Assembly (NCBI GenBank): GCA_033977485.1 | Contig: CM066989.1 | Location: 93,143,887-93,207,886 of the forward strand | Reading direction: 5' to 3' | Length of the DNA stretch: 64,000 bases | Source: Hydrangea macrophylla | Lineage: Eukaryota; Streptophyta; Magnoliopsida; Cornales; Hydrangeaceae | In this document: piece by piece, positions 41,075-53,396 of the stretch | Layout of the letters: each line of letters starts with the position of its first letter | How positions within the stretch are numbered: position 1 is the stretch's first letter | The notes under the pieces: generated by a model | Told to the model about the DNA's origin: nothing | The model's input: only the letters and a program-made list of their open reading frames with translations | Databases searched by the model: none | Program-made: the position numbers and the translations under genes

Positions 41075-41219
41075 GGTAGTTCTTTTGTTAACACTACTAT
41101 TGACGTGGGTGTTTTAACCTTATTTGGATAGCCACATGGCAAGTTGCATAAACTTGATTTGCTGGTGATACCGCATCTACAATATAACTTGGCGTCACGG
41201 GGATACCCAATATTTCCTC
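41075..41219 (-). repeat. Right terminal inverted repeat of the MULE
   Basis: The complement of this stretch starts GAGGAAATATTGGGTATCC like the left end. It is followed by CTATCACAC (41220-41228) and then a CA/CT microsatellite to about 41283. Confidence 0.85.
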
Positions 41220-41228
41220 CTATCACAC

Positions 41229-42439
41229 ACACACACACACATACACATACACACACACACACATACACTCTCTCTCTCTCTCTGCATTTTATCCTCTCCA
41301 ATTCCCCTCTCAATCAAATATTCACATTGAAGAGTTTTAAATCTCCCCTTTCTAACATTCTTTGTATGAAGACTATTCCCTTCCTACATTCAATATATCT
41401 TCTGAATTGGAGGTGCACACTCCAGCCTCCTCTGCGCTGAAGAATTGCTCCCAATTGCTTACCTCTTCGAATGACTTTTCTTTTAGAAGTTGACGCATGG
41501 TCTTCTAGTTGTTTAATGTTTTCGGAGATGAGAAGACACTACTTCAAGTGTTGGCTCCTTTATATAGCCATTTGCCATAGCTGCAACTTCTGCCATCGCA
41601 ACACAGGGTATATTAAAGATTGTATCTTTGTAGCAGGTATGATTTCAAAATTCAGAAAATATTTCTTCCTTACTTTAGTTTAACTTATTTATCTTTGATT
41701 ATTGCCCTGTGTTAGTTGTTCTTTGGTGTTATTTGGGGGATTTGGGGTATCCATTCAGGGTGTTTTGTGTAAAATTTTTTGGGTGCACATTAGGTATTTG
41801 ATCTATTGATTGTGTTCAACATTTTGGGTTTGGGGTTGGGGTGTTTTCTTGTCCACATTGAGGTCTCCCAAGAAAGTACCAAAATTAGTACTTAATGGGG
41901 TACATGATATATTTCTTACCCACAAATAACTCATGTTGGAAAACTACTATACCATTCCAAAATTGATCTAGATAGTGGATTGTTTTTGGGTCAGAACTAA
42001 AGTCAAGATGACATAAAACATTAGAGTTTTGAATAAATTAATTTAAAACATGAATATGTTTGTAGGCCTATGGTTGGTGGAATCCTCTTTGTATATCATC
42101 TAAAATATATGCTTTAAGGGCTCTATTTGTTCCTCTAGTCTCTTACACTCTTGTAGAAGTGAATGTACAATTCCAAATGACTCACTTTGCATACCAAAAT
42201 TATCTATAAGAAGATGAAAACAACAGAAAGATTTCCCATGTCATTTCATTTATATACATGAATGGCAACTTTTCAGTGTTAATAAAATATATTCCAAGAG
42301 AAGTAGTATTTGGATAGTTGGGTACAAGCTGAAAAGACCCATCTCAATCCCTTTGTTTCTGCTAATTTTTTTGCTATTTATAGTGATTTTTTAAGAGTTA
42401 TTGGTCTTCTTGGATTTTTGGGTTTTCATGCAAAGCTTT
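41229..42439. other. Intergenic between MULE and Tat-like element
   Basis: Microsatellite (CA)n/(CT)n to 41283, then about 1.1 kb without a recognisable gene; frames at 41144-41440 and 41471-41683 show no family motif. Confidence 0.5.
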
Positions 42440-43124
42440 CTCTGATTTTCTTTCACAAAGCACTTTGAAATTTTTGCGGTATTCACGAAAAATGCTGATT
42501 TAATCGCCTTTTTCACTTTCAGAAATTCATAATAAAATCGTTTTAAATCCAAAAATTATGTACGATATACCATTGGAAGGCTATTGACCTCTAGTATCTA
42601 TGAAAAATATTTGAAGAATGTTACGGAGCTCCGGTTCCCAAGTCAACTTTTAGGTCAAATCGGTCAAATCGGGGATCTCCGGGAAGTTCTGGGAACTTCT
42701 ACAAGCTCCCCGGAGCTGACGTTTTCATTTGATTTTCTTTTAAAACATGTTTTAGTACCTTTCACATGATTTAGAATGATCCTGAAACTTTTGGGTGAAT
42801 TCAGAAGGTTTCAGTTAAACCTTGGTCAAACAGGTCAATAGGGACTTTCTGGGAACTTCCGGGACTTTTGGGACCTGACGATAATATCTGATTTTGCTTT
42901 AAAACACTTTTTATTACTTTTCATACGACGTAGTATGTCTTCGGAGCTTTTGGATTAAATCTAGGAGTTTTGGGCTTTTACGGGCATTTTTGGTCATTTT
43001 CACCAATTCTTGAGTTTCTTGAGAGTTATAGAGGTAATCTCTGGAAATCTGATCTTTCTAATCATCGAGGTTTTGACATGCTTGTGGCCTCCTAAATCTA
43101 TTAGCCGACAAAATAGGGTGTCTA
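42440..43124 (-). repeat. Partial 3' LTR of the Tat-like element
   Basis: About 685 bp matching the right-hand part of the LTR at 48287-50773 (ATTCATAATAAAATCG, GTCAACTTTTAGGTCAAATCGGTC, GACGTAGTATGT, GACATGCTTGTGGCCTCC). It ends GGTGTCTA next to the polypurine tract. Left of about 42440 the similarity stops. Confidence 0.8.
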
Positions 43125-43796
43125 GTTTGGCCCTCTTTGGCATGAACTTGCGAGGCAACACATGTCATAAGCTAGTGCCAAAACCTTGAAAACATAGGTC
43201 TTTTGGAGGCTAAAGATTTAGGATAAAAACAAGTGCATGGCAAATAATACAAGAAAAAAAACTGATGTTAATTCTAGTGTTGGTAACGCTCTGCGTGAGC
43301 TGCCTACGTATCCCAAGGGGAATCAGACCAGGATGTAGTTCGAGCACAAAGAAACAAACACATGTAAATACACAATAATCAGGCGGATGCTATGTGGGGA
43401 TGATGCTATGTTATAATGAGCTAAAATGAAGTATAGATACATGTCGTGCCTGGTGTTGTGTTCTAAAGTGCTTGTGGTCCTAGTATACATGTTTTGTGTA
43501 TTTTCCACTCTCAGTTGGATTGGTGATCTATGCTTTGCTACGACTAATAGACTTGTGAGGGATCTCGACCCGGAGGTCTTACCCAAGGAAAACCATGGTG
43601 CTCAAAGTGATACTACAGTGCTCAAAAGAGTGCTTGTGGTGTATTTGCCACTCCTAGTGGGCTTTGTGAATTGTGTTTGTCATTATCCATGAGCTATATG
43701 CATGTTCTACCCAATTCGCTATATTTGGTAGGTGAAGTGACTCTCTAGACTTGACTTATGCTCCTCTTAATCCTGATACTATGGACTTGGTGAATC

Positions 43797-44168
43797 TCAG
43801 ATTCTTAACGGTGCTTATCAAATTTCAATGATGATCCTCAGTTATTAACGGCGCTTATGGTGCTCCTCAAATCTTTAACGGTGCTTCTTTATTCTCAATA
43901 ATACTCCTCAACTCTTAACGATGCTCCTTTATTCTCAACAATGCTCCTCAACTCTTAACGATGTTCCTCAACTCTTCAACGATGCTCCTCAACTCTTGAA
44001 CGATGATCCTCAATTCTTGAACGATGCTCCTCAACTTTTGAACGATGCTCCTAGACTCTTGAACATTGCTCCTCAACTTTTGAACAATGCTCCTCGACTC
44101 TTGAACGATGCTCCTCGACTCTTCAACAATGCTCCTCGACTCTTGAATGATGCTCCTTAACTCTTCAT
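43797..44168. repeat. 21-bp minisatellite in the Tat-like interior
   Basis: About 15 copies of AACGATGCTCCTCAACTCTTG, degenerate on the left and regular on the right. Because the period is a multiple of three, one strand reads as a repeating 7-residue peptide (43921-44160); this is a consequence of the repeat and not a gene. Confidence 0.9.
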
Positions 44169-44265
44169 TGACATATTATGACTCTGGGCCCTAGGAAGAT
44201 ACTCCATCATTCATCTAGACTCTGGGCACTATGACTAATTTGAGAGGTGACTATCGGAACTGACA

Positions 44266-44625
44266 TTGATGGAGGACGATGATCAACAACCATTCATGGA
44301 CTTATGTTTCTTGAAAGAAGATCAATATTTGTTATGGGATTTATATGGTGTACTAACGACTCATGGATTTATGTTGCTTAGAAGAAGATCAACAACCACT
44401 CATGGACTTATGTTGCTTGAACGAAAGAAGATCATCAACAGCCACTCATGGACTTATGTTGCTTGAACAAAAGAAGATCGTCAACAACCACTCATGGACT
44501 TATGTTGCATGAACGAAGAAAGATGATCAACAACCACTCATGGACTTATGTTGCTTGAATGAAAGAAAGATGATCAACATCCACTCATGGACTTATGTTG
44601 CTAGGAGATGATCGTCAACTCTCGG
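44266..44625. repeat. About 55-bp tandem repeat
   Basis: Six or so copies built on CAACAACCACTCATGGACTT and ATGTTGCTTGAACGAAAGAA, with variable spacers containing GATGATC. Confidence 0.85.
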
Positions 44626-45169
44626 TGGTTTAGAAAGGGATGAAATTCACCTCTGCCCCAAGTTTGGACACTTCTTATCCTGACACCTTAACTCGTGCAG
44701 CAATGGTGTTTGGTACTTCTACTTGTATTATCCTTAGAATGCTCTTAAAAATTTTACAACTTTATTTGGAAAATTCATTATTAGTCACTGTTAACTCACC
44801 TATTTGAGAATAAGACAGACACGACAACTAACAGACATCGACACACGAGGACGACACATTTGGTGCCAAAATGAAATAAGCTCGACTTGCCAAAACTTGA
44901 TGTGCTTTTGTTATAAATGATGTACCATTTCTCTTTTGTGTTCACTCCTTATCTTAACATGGTAGCACTTTGATGGTAAATCTCATTTTTGAAAGTTCCT
45001 CCCTATTAATCTAATCAATTCTCTGCTTCTCTCAGAATGTGCTTTGAAATAGTGCCTTAGCTTATAGAATAAAATATACTCCATTTCAATCTGTTCAAAA
45101 CAAAATTGGTGACTTGAAGACTTACCATCGATGGAAAGAGATTTGTGCAGCAAACAAAGTTTGCCCCTA

Positions 45170-45365
45170 GTTTGAAGGGTGTTGAGTAGGATTGGTAGGC
45201 AAATGAGGTAAGTGACCAAAGCTTGCCCCTAGTTTAGAGGATGGTTCATTGGAGGCTTTGGGCAAACGAGGTAGGTAACTGAAGTTTTCCCCTTGTATGA
45301 TGGGTAGATAGTAAAATTCAAGCAAATGAGGTGGGTAGCCGAAGTTTGCCTCTAGTGTGGAAGGT
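45170..45365. repeat. About 65-bp tandem repeat
   Basis: Three to four copies of GGCAAATGAGGTAGGTAACC followed by GAAGTTTGCCCCTAGT, diverged. Confidence 0.75.
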
Positions 45366-48267
45366 GATTTCTGACTTGAGGTAAGGACCTTGACTTTAAT
45401 CTCTTAGATGCTCATAACTTTTGCCTAGGCACCAGTGAGCTGACCTAGCGAGCTCTTTTCTCTTTTTTGTTATTGTTCACTTTAGATTTAGCTCTAATTT
45501 TTGCCTAGGCGTCCTTTTGGGTTTTCGATCTAGCGAGCCATCCTTCTTTTCTTTTTGAAAGTCTACCTATGTACCCCTGAGCGTGCATCAAGTCTAACAT
45601 AGTTCGGACCAAGGCTTTAAAAGAAGAGGGGTTGATTATGATGGTGTCGACCAAACCGATGCGGTTGCCTACACATCTTCGAGTGGGAATCAGGTCGAGC
45701 GTAGTTCAAGGCCAATGGTTATGGAAAGGTCAAATATGAGGGGTTTTTTTTCAAGCCAATCGTCAAAGAAGTTCAAACTTGGGTCACTTGTGGTAGCCTT
45801 GAATAAGAGGATTTAGTTTCGATCTCCCTTTCTTTTCTTTTCTTTTCTTTTTGTTTTGAGGATTGATCATTTTCACTTTCGCCTAGCCAGTCAATTTTGC
45901 TTTTCATGTAGTTGATGCATGTGAGATCTTCCTATCGCAATCTCAAAATTTCACGATGTTAGCTCTCAGAATTTGTTTGTGGTCGTTCTGAGCCTTTTGG
46001 AATTTGATCTTGGAACTTTTTTATGATATACCTTGAAGTAAACAATTCTTTTATTTGTATTACCAAAATTTTCTTTATCTTATTTTCTTCAACATTTTGA
46101 CTGGCTAGGGTTAGATTTTGGACATCAATACCTTTTTTAGCTCTAACTTTTGCCTAGGTGCCATCTCAGGATCTCACCCTAGCGAGTTTTTATTTGAAGG
46201 GGAGAAGAAACTCACTAAAATGTTTGGCTACCATAAATGACTAAGTCTGCATTGCTTTCAATCGGACAAATTCGCATGGCTCTCAATTGGATTGGGCTCA
46301 AGGCTTTGAAATAGTGGAAAATAGGTGTTGGGCAAGCCCCAAATCAGTCTCAAATATGTCTTTTCGAGATTTGAGCAAAACCATCTTTAAATTCTTAAAG
46401 TAAGACTAGTCAATTCTCAGCTCTTCTTTGGTGTCAGCGCGAAATCGACTTTGACTTTTTTGAGATTTTTTTTTGCAAACATTTATTAGCAGAGTAGTAT
46501 CCATGGTAATTTGAAAAGTGACATTTTAGTTCAGTGATTCATGCATTTATCACTAGACACATCAAGTTAAACAAAATGAGAATTCATTCCATTAGCAAAA
46601 GAGGGGGACTACATTACTCAACACAGACTCATAACAACTCGATGACCGATAGACTTGACATAAGACTAAACTTGAAATAAACTCAAAACATAGAACAGAC
46701 TCGACGTGACTTGACCAGATCTCAAATGGAGTGTCACGGTGACTCGCTTATTCTTTTTTTTTTCTTTTTTTTTTTGAAAGAGCATCCTCATTTGCTTTTC
46801 TAGCAAAAGTCCCAAACACCATCACTTCTCTTACACAGGTTCAACATTTATGGGCATCAGCAAAGGGGATCATTTGAACGGATAGGCCAGGGACCTGGGC
46901 CAGGTGATCTGATTGTTGATTCACAGCGGTTCTTAACTCAACGACTCGAGTTTCCAAGATTTCTATATCCATAGGTTCGTTTCTAGGATGGCTATTAATC
47001 CCAAGAAGAAAATGTAGCAGGACGATGTTTAGGACCTGTGATGTCCTACAAACTGAAATGAAAAGGATCAGACTCAGAGGATGAAGATTGATGTTCGTGC
47101 GATGATGAAAAGGGATATATTGTGTGGACTGATAAGATGTACGTGCGTGTAGACTGATAGGAGTGGTGTACGTATATGAGAAGCATGTGGAAGCCTTAAG
47201 CTAAATGGCAGTCCTACTTCTAACAGTTAGCAGTTAAGCAAGTAAGGTCCTAGCCATACAGAGTGTGCTAATTTTTCCTTTCAAGATGATCACCATCATG
47301 GGAAGGGCGAGGAATTAGAATCTGTGAATTTTGTAGAACAGGGATTTTGAGGAAATCTAAGGTTTAGAAAAACAAGATTTCTTTAGGAAACTGGACAGAC
47401 TTGGTCAGAAGTTCTGGTAGATTTTGGCAGATGTTTGAGGGAAACCAGATTTCTTTGGAAAAATGGATTTCTGGGAAATCTAGGTGAATTTTGGCATAGT
47501 TAATTTCTGGGGAGCAGATATTTCTAGTAGAGTTTCTGGGAAACGGGAATTTTTGGGAAGTTTGGGTGGATTTGGGTAGAGTTTATGGGAGAAACAGAGA
47601 TATCCGGATGAGTTGGGTAGTGTTTTTGGGAGAAACTTGGATATATGATGGGAACAGGTGATGATGGTGATCACACTGTCTAGCAAGTTTTCATACTTCT
47701 ATGTCTTTGGAACAACAAACAAGGTTTGCGGTGTATATCCTTGTGAACATGGAGCAGACATCCTTATCATGGTGCCTAGGCAAGTAAACTCAATATGATC
47801 ACATGTGAGTGATTGTCTAGGGAATCACAAGAAGGAGGTTCTGTCCTATGCCACATAAGTGGCTACAACGCACAGGTAATCCCATCAGAGCATATAGCAG
47901 TTATATCACATTGTCCTATTTGAAAAGATAAATCAATAGTCCTATGAAAGGTTCTACAGGAATCTATATGTAAAGGCTGGATTTAGTCAAAAATGGTCCG
48001 TTGACGAGAGTTCCCATATACCGTCAGAGAGACAGTATGGAGTTTTTACTCTTTTTGATATACCTTGGAAGGTACAGTATCAACGGTGACTTATGCCCTG
48101 GCACACCAAGACCTGAACAATGTCAGCGCTGCGTTTTAGACACAGTCGGAGGGGGGAGGGGAATGCAGGAGTGCAATGCGGTGAACCAGGCACAGTAAAA
48201 AGATGATTTTAAGGATGCTTCTTATGATTCAAATCTCTGTATTATTTTTTATTTAAAATAAAATATT
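45366..48267 (-). other. Non-coding interior of the Tat-like element
   Basis: No domain recognised. A dispersed motif TTTTGCCTAGG(C/T)... followed 20-30 bp later by CTAGCGAG occurs near 45420, 45505, 45885 (partial) and 46145. GCCTACACATCTTCGAGTGGG (45669) and GAGCTGCCTACGTATCCC (about 43298) are phrases common near the ends of plant Ty3 elements. T-runs at 46747-46775. Confidence 0.5.
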
Positions 48268-48283
48268 CTTAGCAGAGTCGCCA
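48268..48283 (-). other. Primer-binding site of the Tat-like element
   Basis: Minus-strand TGGCGACTCTGCTAAG, three bases from the LTR end. TGGCGACTCTGCTGGGG-like sites are found in Tat/Ogre elements; the tRNA identity is from memory and not checked. Confidence 0.6.
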
Positions 48284-48286
48284 GAT

Positions 48287-50773
48287 TGTGGACACGCGGC
48301 ATTGGGGTGGGGTCCACTCCTCTCATTTTGGAAAGGATTTGGTTTTGAAATTCCCTTTGAAAAGTCTGTGAAAATAGATATAGAGTCGCCACTTGATCTT
48401 TAGGGAACCAAGAAACCCAATTTGACTTACCCAAACAGATAAAGGGCACCAGTCATTCATAATCAAAGAACTTGGCTCAGGGTTTTGTTCCGAGAGAGGA
48501 AGGAGCCACCACAAAGACTAAAACACCCTCAACTCGCCCCGTCTTTCGACGGTTCACAATTAGCATCCAAAGAATCATCTTATATGTTTGGTTCGATAGT
48601 TAATATTATGATAAGTATATTACATTGCACAAGAATCTTGAAATGGAAGATCAAAAGATAAGATATCATTCATATGATCTAAGTCAAATATCACACAATG
48701 CAAAGTGAAAGATCACACAAAACAAACTTAGGAAAAATGTCTAATCACATATCAAGTAATCAAGTTTTCCTAATCTAAAGGGGGGACACGAATTGTTCTT
48801 GAAACAAATAATCAAAGAAAATATGCTTAGCAAACTAGCATGTATGCATGTTGATTCTTGAGAAAATAAGACCTCTTAATCCCCGGGACGGATGAGAAAG
48901 GAAGATTTGATCGAGAGGGGAAGCATGAACGTGTGATCAAGTTCATTCCTTATAATCTTCTTAGATTAGGAGTCACAAAAACTCCAAATCTTGCATGGAT
49001 GCAATGTATGATACTAGAATGTGCAAAGTAGTAGTGTGCTTGTGTTCATAAATTTCTCAAAAGTGACTTAGAAGTCTAAAATATGCATGAATATATGAAG
49101 AATGTTATTGTAAGATATGTACATAAGTGATGGGAACTACTCAGATATGGACTAATTTGGATTACATGTGAACATCTATTCAAAGAATGAAAGTAGAACA
49201 TGCTTGCTGTGAATAGTGGACAAAAGAGTGAGTTGAATTTGTAAAAATGGAAATGTGAGGTTAGGAATGTTTTTAATTCATGATAATTTATAGAGATCAT
49301 CCCTACTGTGTCTAGAACACATCAGAAAAAGCCCCACCAAGATTGAAGTTGTATATTGAGGGAAATCATATAAGCAAGAGAGGTTACTCAGAAATAGAGT
49401 TCGTACTATCGACTGAAATGTAAAAAACTCTTTGAAAATGAAAACAAAACATTTGGAGGGCCATATTATACAGAAAGTTCCCTAAGACACTGAAGTTCAA
49501 GGGAAAAATGAGTTGAGACCACTCTCTAACTCATTGGAAACTCAAGGAATATAAAGAAAATGGATTGAAAGTTTGAAAGCACAAGTTTAGTTTTGAGAAA
49601 ACTAGTTAAAGCTCACATTTGGATTGGATTTTGAAGAAGAAAACTACTATTCATCTCTTTATTTCTCCCTAACTTTCTATCTCCCTCTCTTTAGAGCTTC
49701 TATCTTGTTCCCAAGTTGTGAAGAGAAAGGGGGTATTTATAGAGGGGTTGGGGAGGTAATTGGGATTAGAAAAAGTTTCTCATTGGTCCATAATCCCAGA
49801 ATTATCAAAACTACATCGTTTTAAGAATTAAAATTACCATTAAGCACCAAAACATTTTACAAAAATTTGGGTTCAGGAGGAGAGATCCGCGACGGCAGAG
49901 GTGGTGTGCCGCGGCGGCACAGGCCACCTTCCACGATAGCGGTCAACCCCTGTTGACCCAAAGTTTATATTTAGGCACCAGAACTTCCGGAATTCGCGAA
50001 AAGGATTTATTTTGTCCAAAATTCATACAAAATGAATTCAAACTCCAAATAGGGCTTGAGGTATACCGTTGGAAAGGTAATGAAGCCTAATTTCCATAAA
50101 AAAAATAGTTCAGAGTTCGATCACTTTGAAAAGGTTTGCGGTATTCACAAAAAATGCTGATTTGATCGCCTTGTTCAGCTTTGAAAATTCATAATTAATT
50201 CTTTTTAAAACAAAAAATTATGTGCGATATACTATCGGAAAGCTATTGACCTCTAGTATCCATGAAAAATATTTTTAAAATGATACAGAGCTCCTATTCC
50301 CAAGTCAACTTTTAGGTCAAATCGGTCAACAGAGGATCTCCGGGAAGTTCTGGGAACTTCTAGGAGCTCCCTGGAGCTAACCTTTTCATTCGATTTTCTT
50401 TTAAAACATATTTTAGTACTTTTCACATGTTAGAATGATCCTAGAACTTTTGGATGAATTTGGAAGATTTCGGTCAAACTGGTCAATGGGGACTTTCCGG
50501 GGAACTTCTGGGACTTTTGAGAGCTGACGATTATATCTGATTTTGCTTTAAAACATTTTTTATTACTTTTCTTATGACGTAGTATGTTTTCGGAGCTTTC
50601 GGATCAAATCTGGGAGTTTTAGGCTTTCAGGGGCATTTTTGGTTATTTTTACCGATTCTTGAGTTTCTTGAGAGATAGAGGTAATCTCTGGAAATATGAT
50701 CTTTCTAATCATCGAGGTTTTGACATGCTTGTGGCCTCCTAAATCTATTAGCTGACAAAATGCGGTGTATACA
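48287..50773 (-). repeat. 5' LTR of the Tat-like element
   Basis: About 2487 bp from TGTGGACACGCGGC to GCGGTGTATACA, shorter than the related solo LTR 33373-36586, which has extra sequence in the region matching about 34600-35150. Frames at 48249-48514 are not conserved between the copies. Confidence 0.8.
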
Positions 50774-51488
50774 ACTGCTTAATACTTATTGCAGCCTAAC
50801 GAATTTCAGACACGACAAAGCTGACGTCGAGACGCAACTGCTGTCAAAATTTAAGGTCAATGGAGATCGTTTAGTCCCTCTGCTGTTCGCATCTTTGTCT
50901 GATCAAAGTGATCGGGATTGAAGGGTTCTCAAAATGATTCCACAAATTGCAAAGGTATATCTATATCTATGTTTTTGTATATATTGATTGCATGTAATAC
51001 AAACGAGAAGTAGATCTTGTTAGATTAAATTTTAAATTGTATCCGTATTCCGCTACGCACTAAGATCCAATTTTTCCTATAGTTGTTCCCATGATTCTCC
51101 ATATTCCCGACTGAAGTCAAAGCTCTTTCAATTCTCCCTACTAAGGCTTCGAGTAATCCTGTCAAATCTATTTTTCTTGGAATGGGATTGACTGGTCCTG
51201 CTCCATTATGATTTCTGGCTCCTCTAGTGTCGGGGGCCATTATTACCTGAATACCAGTGCATTTACATAAGTACTTAATTCTCAATAAAAAGACTTTCGA
51301 TAGGTGAACTATATGAGATGATACAGAAGAGAATGTCTCACAAATTCAATAAGTAATAAAACTAAAAACATCAATAAATTAAAACAGATATCCCAAAATA
51401 ACTCTTTCATTAATATGAACATGGAATTTACAAGTAGAGTGAGTACAGAATAGTAAAAAACATATAAAATGTGGATACTGATTCGAGG
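50774..51488. other. Intergenic, with a possible gag-like fragment (minus strand)
   Basis: A minus-strand frame at 51025-51240 reads MAPDTRGARNHNGAGPVNPI followed by LTGLLEALVGRIERAL, which has the flavour of a Ty3/gypsy Gag N-terminus. It is short and unconfirmed. Nothing else seen. Confidence 0.3.
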
Positions 51489-51866
51489 TGAAAAGTGCAT
51501 GTTTATAGTGTATTACACGGTCTTTTATGCATACTTTTATCCCCAAGTCCCTAGATTTAGATGCATATCAATGATTAAGTGTTTTCTATGATGTTGAGAC
51601 TCAAACATGTGTTTTTACACTATTTTGCAGGTCATGGAAAGCAAACATTGCATAGAAAGTGATTCTGGTGGATAGAACAACAGAAGCAGCCGAGAAAACG
51701 CCAATTTTGACAATGATGACTTCAGATTTGGAAGATTTTCCCAGAGATATAAAATGTAGATCTTTGAGTTACGGTCGCGTGGCCGCAAACGGGAGGTCAA
51801 TCCGAGGTCCGAGTAAAAAGTTATGGCCATTCTCCCATCGGTGTGCAGTGCTGTCAAAATCAGAGG

Positions 51867-51940
51867 AGTTCAAGCGATTGAAGAGAGTTCAATCGATCGA
51901 ACCTTCGATCGATCGAACTGAGCTCGATTGATCGAACCTT
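51867..51940. repeat. TCGATCGA palindrome array 1 in LTR copy 1
   Basis: Within 74 bp: CAAGCGATTGAAG, TTCAATCGATCGAACC, TTCGATCGATCGAAC and CTCGATTGATCGAACC. Each is a whole or near copy of GTTCGATCGATCGAAC. Confidence 0.85.
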
Positions 51941-52353
51941 ATTTTCACCCAAAAGTTGCGTAAACTCTGTGGGAACCCTATATATACGTCGTTTTGACGC
52001 CAGACGAAGGGAGGACGCTCCAGAACGCGAAAAACAGCAGTTTTAGGTAGTTTTAGGGTTAGATTAGGTGTAGATTAGGTTAGATTCATATTATTCTTCA
52101 TCCTTTTCATTGTTTTACTCAAGATTATTGAAGATTGAAGTTTCTTTCATGTTTATTTCAAGTTTATTTCAGATTATATCCAGGTTTTTCTTTCCAATCC
52201 TTGTTATTTGATTGTTTATTAGTTTATATGCTATGATTACTCTAGTTTGTTATTCCTGTATTAGTTTAATCATGTTTCTGTAGTTTAGACGTTGGGAATA
52301 TGTGATGAAACATTGATTCCCAACCTCTGCCATGCAATCTTTAGAAACCTTGG

Positions 52354-52474
52354 GCTCGATCGATCGAAGGTAGTTCGATCGATCGAACCAGAGCTAGTCA
52401 AGCGATCGAAGGCATTTCGATCGATTGAAGGATGATGCTGTCCGATCGATCGAGAGCGCTTCGATCGATCGAAC
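52354..52474. repeat. TCGATCGA palindrome array 2 in LTR copy 1
   Basis: GGCTCGATCGATCGAAGG, GTTCGATCGATCGAACC, AGCGATCGAAGG, TTTCGATCGATTGAAGG, TCCGATCGATCGAGAG and CTTCGATCGATCGAAC at roughly 20-bp spacing. The related LTR copy 2 has no array at the corresponding place. Confidence 0.85.
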
Positions 52475-53396
52475 ATGTTAAATCTTGAGATGATTCTTTT
52501 AAGTATTCCATGACTTTCTGTTTTAGAAATCTGTCATCAAATTGTCCCAATAAGCTCAGTTTGTCACAACAGTTTTTAGAACTTAAAGCCTTAAGGCCTT
52601 TTCTTCAATGACTTTTGAAAACCACTTTGAATGCTAACACCATTTAGAGTGCAAGTAATTACCATTGTTTTAAACCGTCTTCCAAGTATTTTGAATCACT
52701 TGTGATGATGTAGTCCCGGTCATGAAAGGGCTATTGATTCTTTATCTTTAGAAAAATACGGAATACTGAAGAGGAATGAACTCCATCGAACGTTAATGAG
52801 TATGCATGGTAGATGGTTAGGATCAATGTGGATTCACATGTTTCCAACACCTTTAGTTTATTTATTTAATTTATTATGTTTCTATAGTTTTAGTTTATTA
52901 TTTAATTTAATTTAATTAATTAGGATTTGTTAGTACACCTCCAATCATCCATTCTTATTTTCTTTTTCTTTAGGTTGTAACTTAGTAGATATTCTTCCTA
53001 TTCCTTCCCTGTGGGATCGACCTGGACTTCCAGTACTATATTACTTGCACGATCACCTACACTTGGGTGTTGCACAAGAGCGCACAACTTTTTAGTCGTG
53101 TCAGATACATCTAGGACCACGAATGACATGGTATCAACCGCGCTATCTACACAAATCTACATCATACTACTACCATATATACAAAATATACACAAAAGAA
53201 GTGGCCCAAGGTCCATAAGAGATAAACCACTGAGGGACTAGTCTCTGGGGAAAAGATCCCAGAAGTCACCCTCATTGGATGCAACCAGCGGAACCTCATC
53301 CCTTGGTAAAACTTTCTTCTTTGGTGGCACCCAATCCAACCAGAAGTCAAACTCGTCAACCATGCAAAAAGATGATCGTCCAGACCCTTGAACTAA

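Larger units (their letters stand above)
32373..41219 (-). mobile_element. Full-length Mutator-like element (MULE) with FAR1-type transposase relic
   Basis: An 8847-bp element flanked by a perfect 9-bp duplication CTATCACAC (32364-32372 and 41220-41228). The terminal inverted repeats start GAGGAAATATTGGGTATCC and stay related for about 145 bp (32373-32520 against 41075-41219). The minus strand at 38100-39780 encodes a decayed transposase of the FAR1/FHY3 (Jittery-like) MULE group. The interior contains a 3.2-kb solo LTR (33373-36586), so the pre-insertion size is about 5.6 kb. Small MITEs (33219-33320, 40520-40676) lie inside. Stops and frameshifts show that it is not autonomous now. Confidence 0.88.
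42440..50773 (-). mobile_element. Large non-coding Tat-like LTR element (LARD-type), 3' LTR truncated
   Basis: A minus-strand element with a 5' LTR at 48287-50773, a primer-binding site just left of it (48268-48283, minus strand TGGCGACTCTGCTAAG, the type used by Tat/Ogre elements), an interior of about 5.1 kb, a polypurine tract (43125-43140; minus strand CCAAAGAGGGCCAAAC) and a partial 3' LTR (42440-43124). The interior has no gag, protease, RT or integrase motif in any frame that I could see; it holds three blocks of tandem repeats. Long LTRs around a non-coding interior match LARD elements. The left end is truncated, so no target duplication can be tested. Confidence 0.75.
51489..53103 (+). 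repeat. Athila-type Ty3 LTR, copy 1 (solo)
   Basis: About 1615 bp, homologous to 54851-56512: shared phrases include TCTTTTATGCATACTTTTATCC, GAGTTACGGTCGCGTG, ATCCGAGGTCCGAG and, at the end, CTATATTACTTGCACGATCACC and GGGTGTTGCAC. It ends CGTGTCA; no primer-binding site follows, so it is a solo or 3' LTR. It contains two arrays of TCGATCGATCGA palindromes. Frames at 51615-51931 lie within the LTR. Confidence 0.75.

Noticed and set aside
43921..44160. A protein with 7-residue repeats
   Set aside because: It is the read-through of a 21-bp minisatellite in a non-coding retroelement interior; no start context or family.
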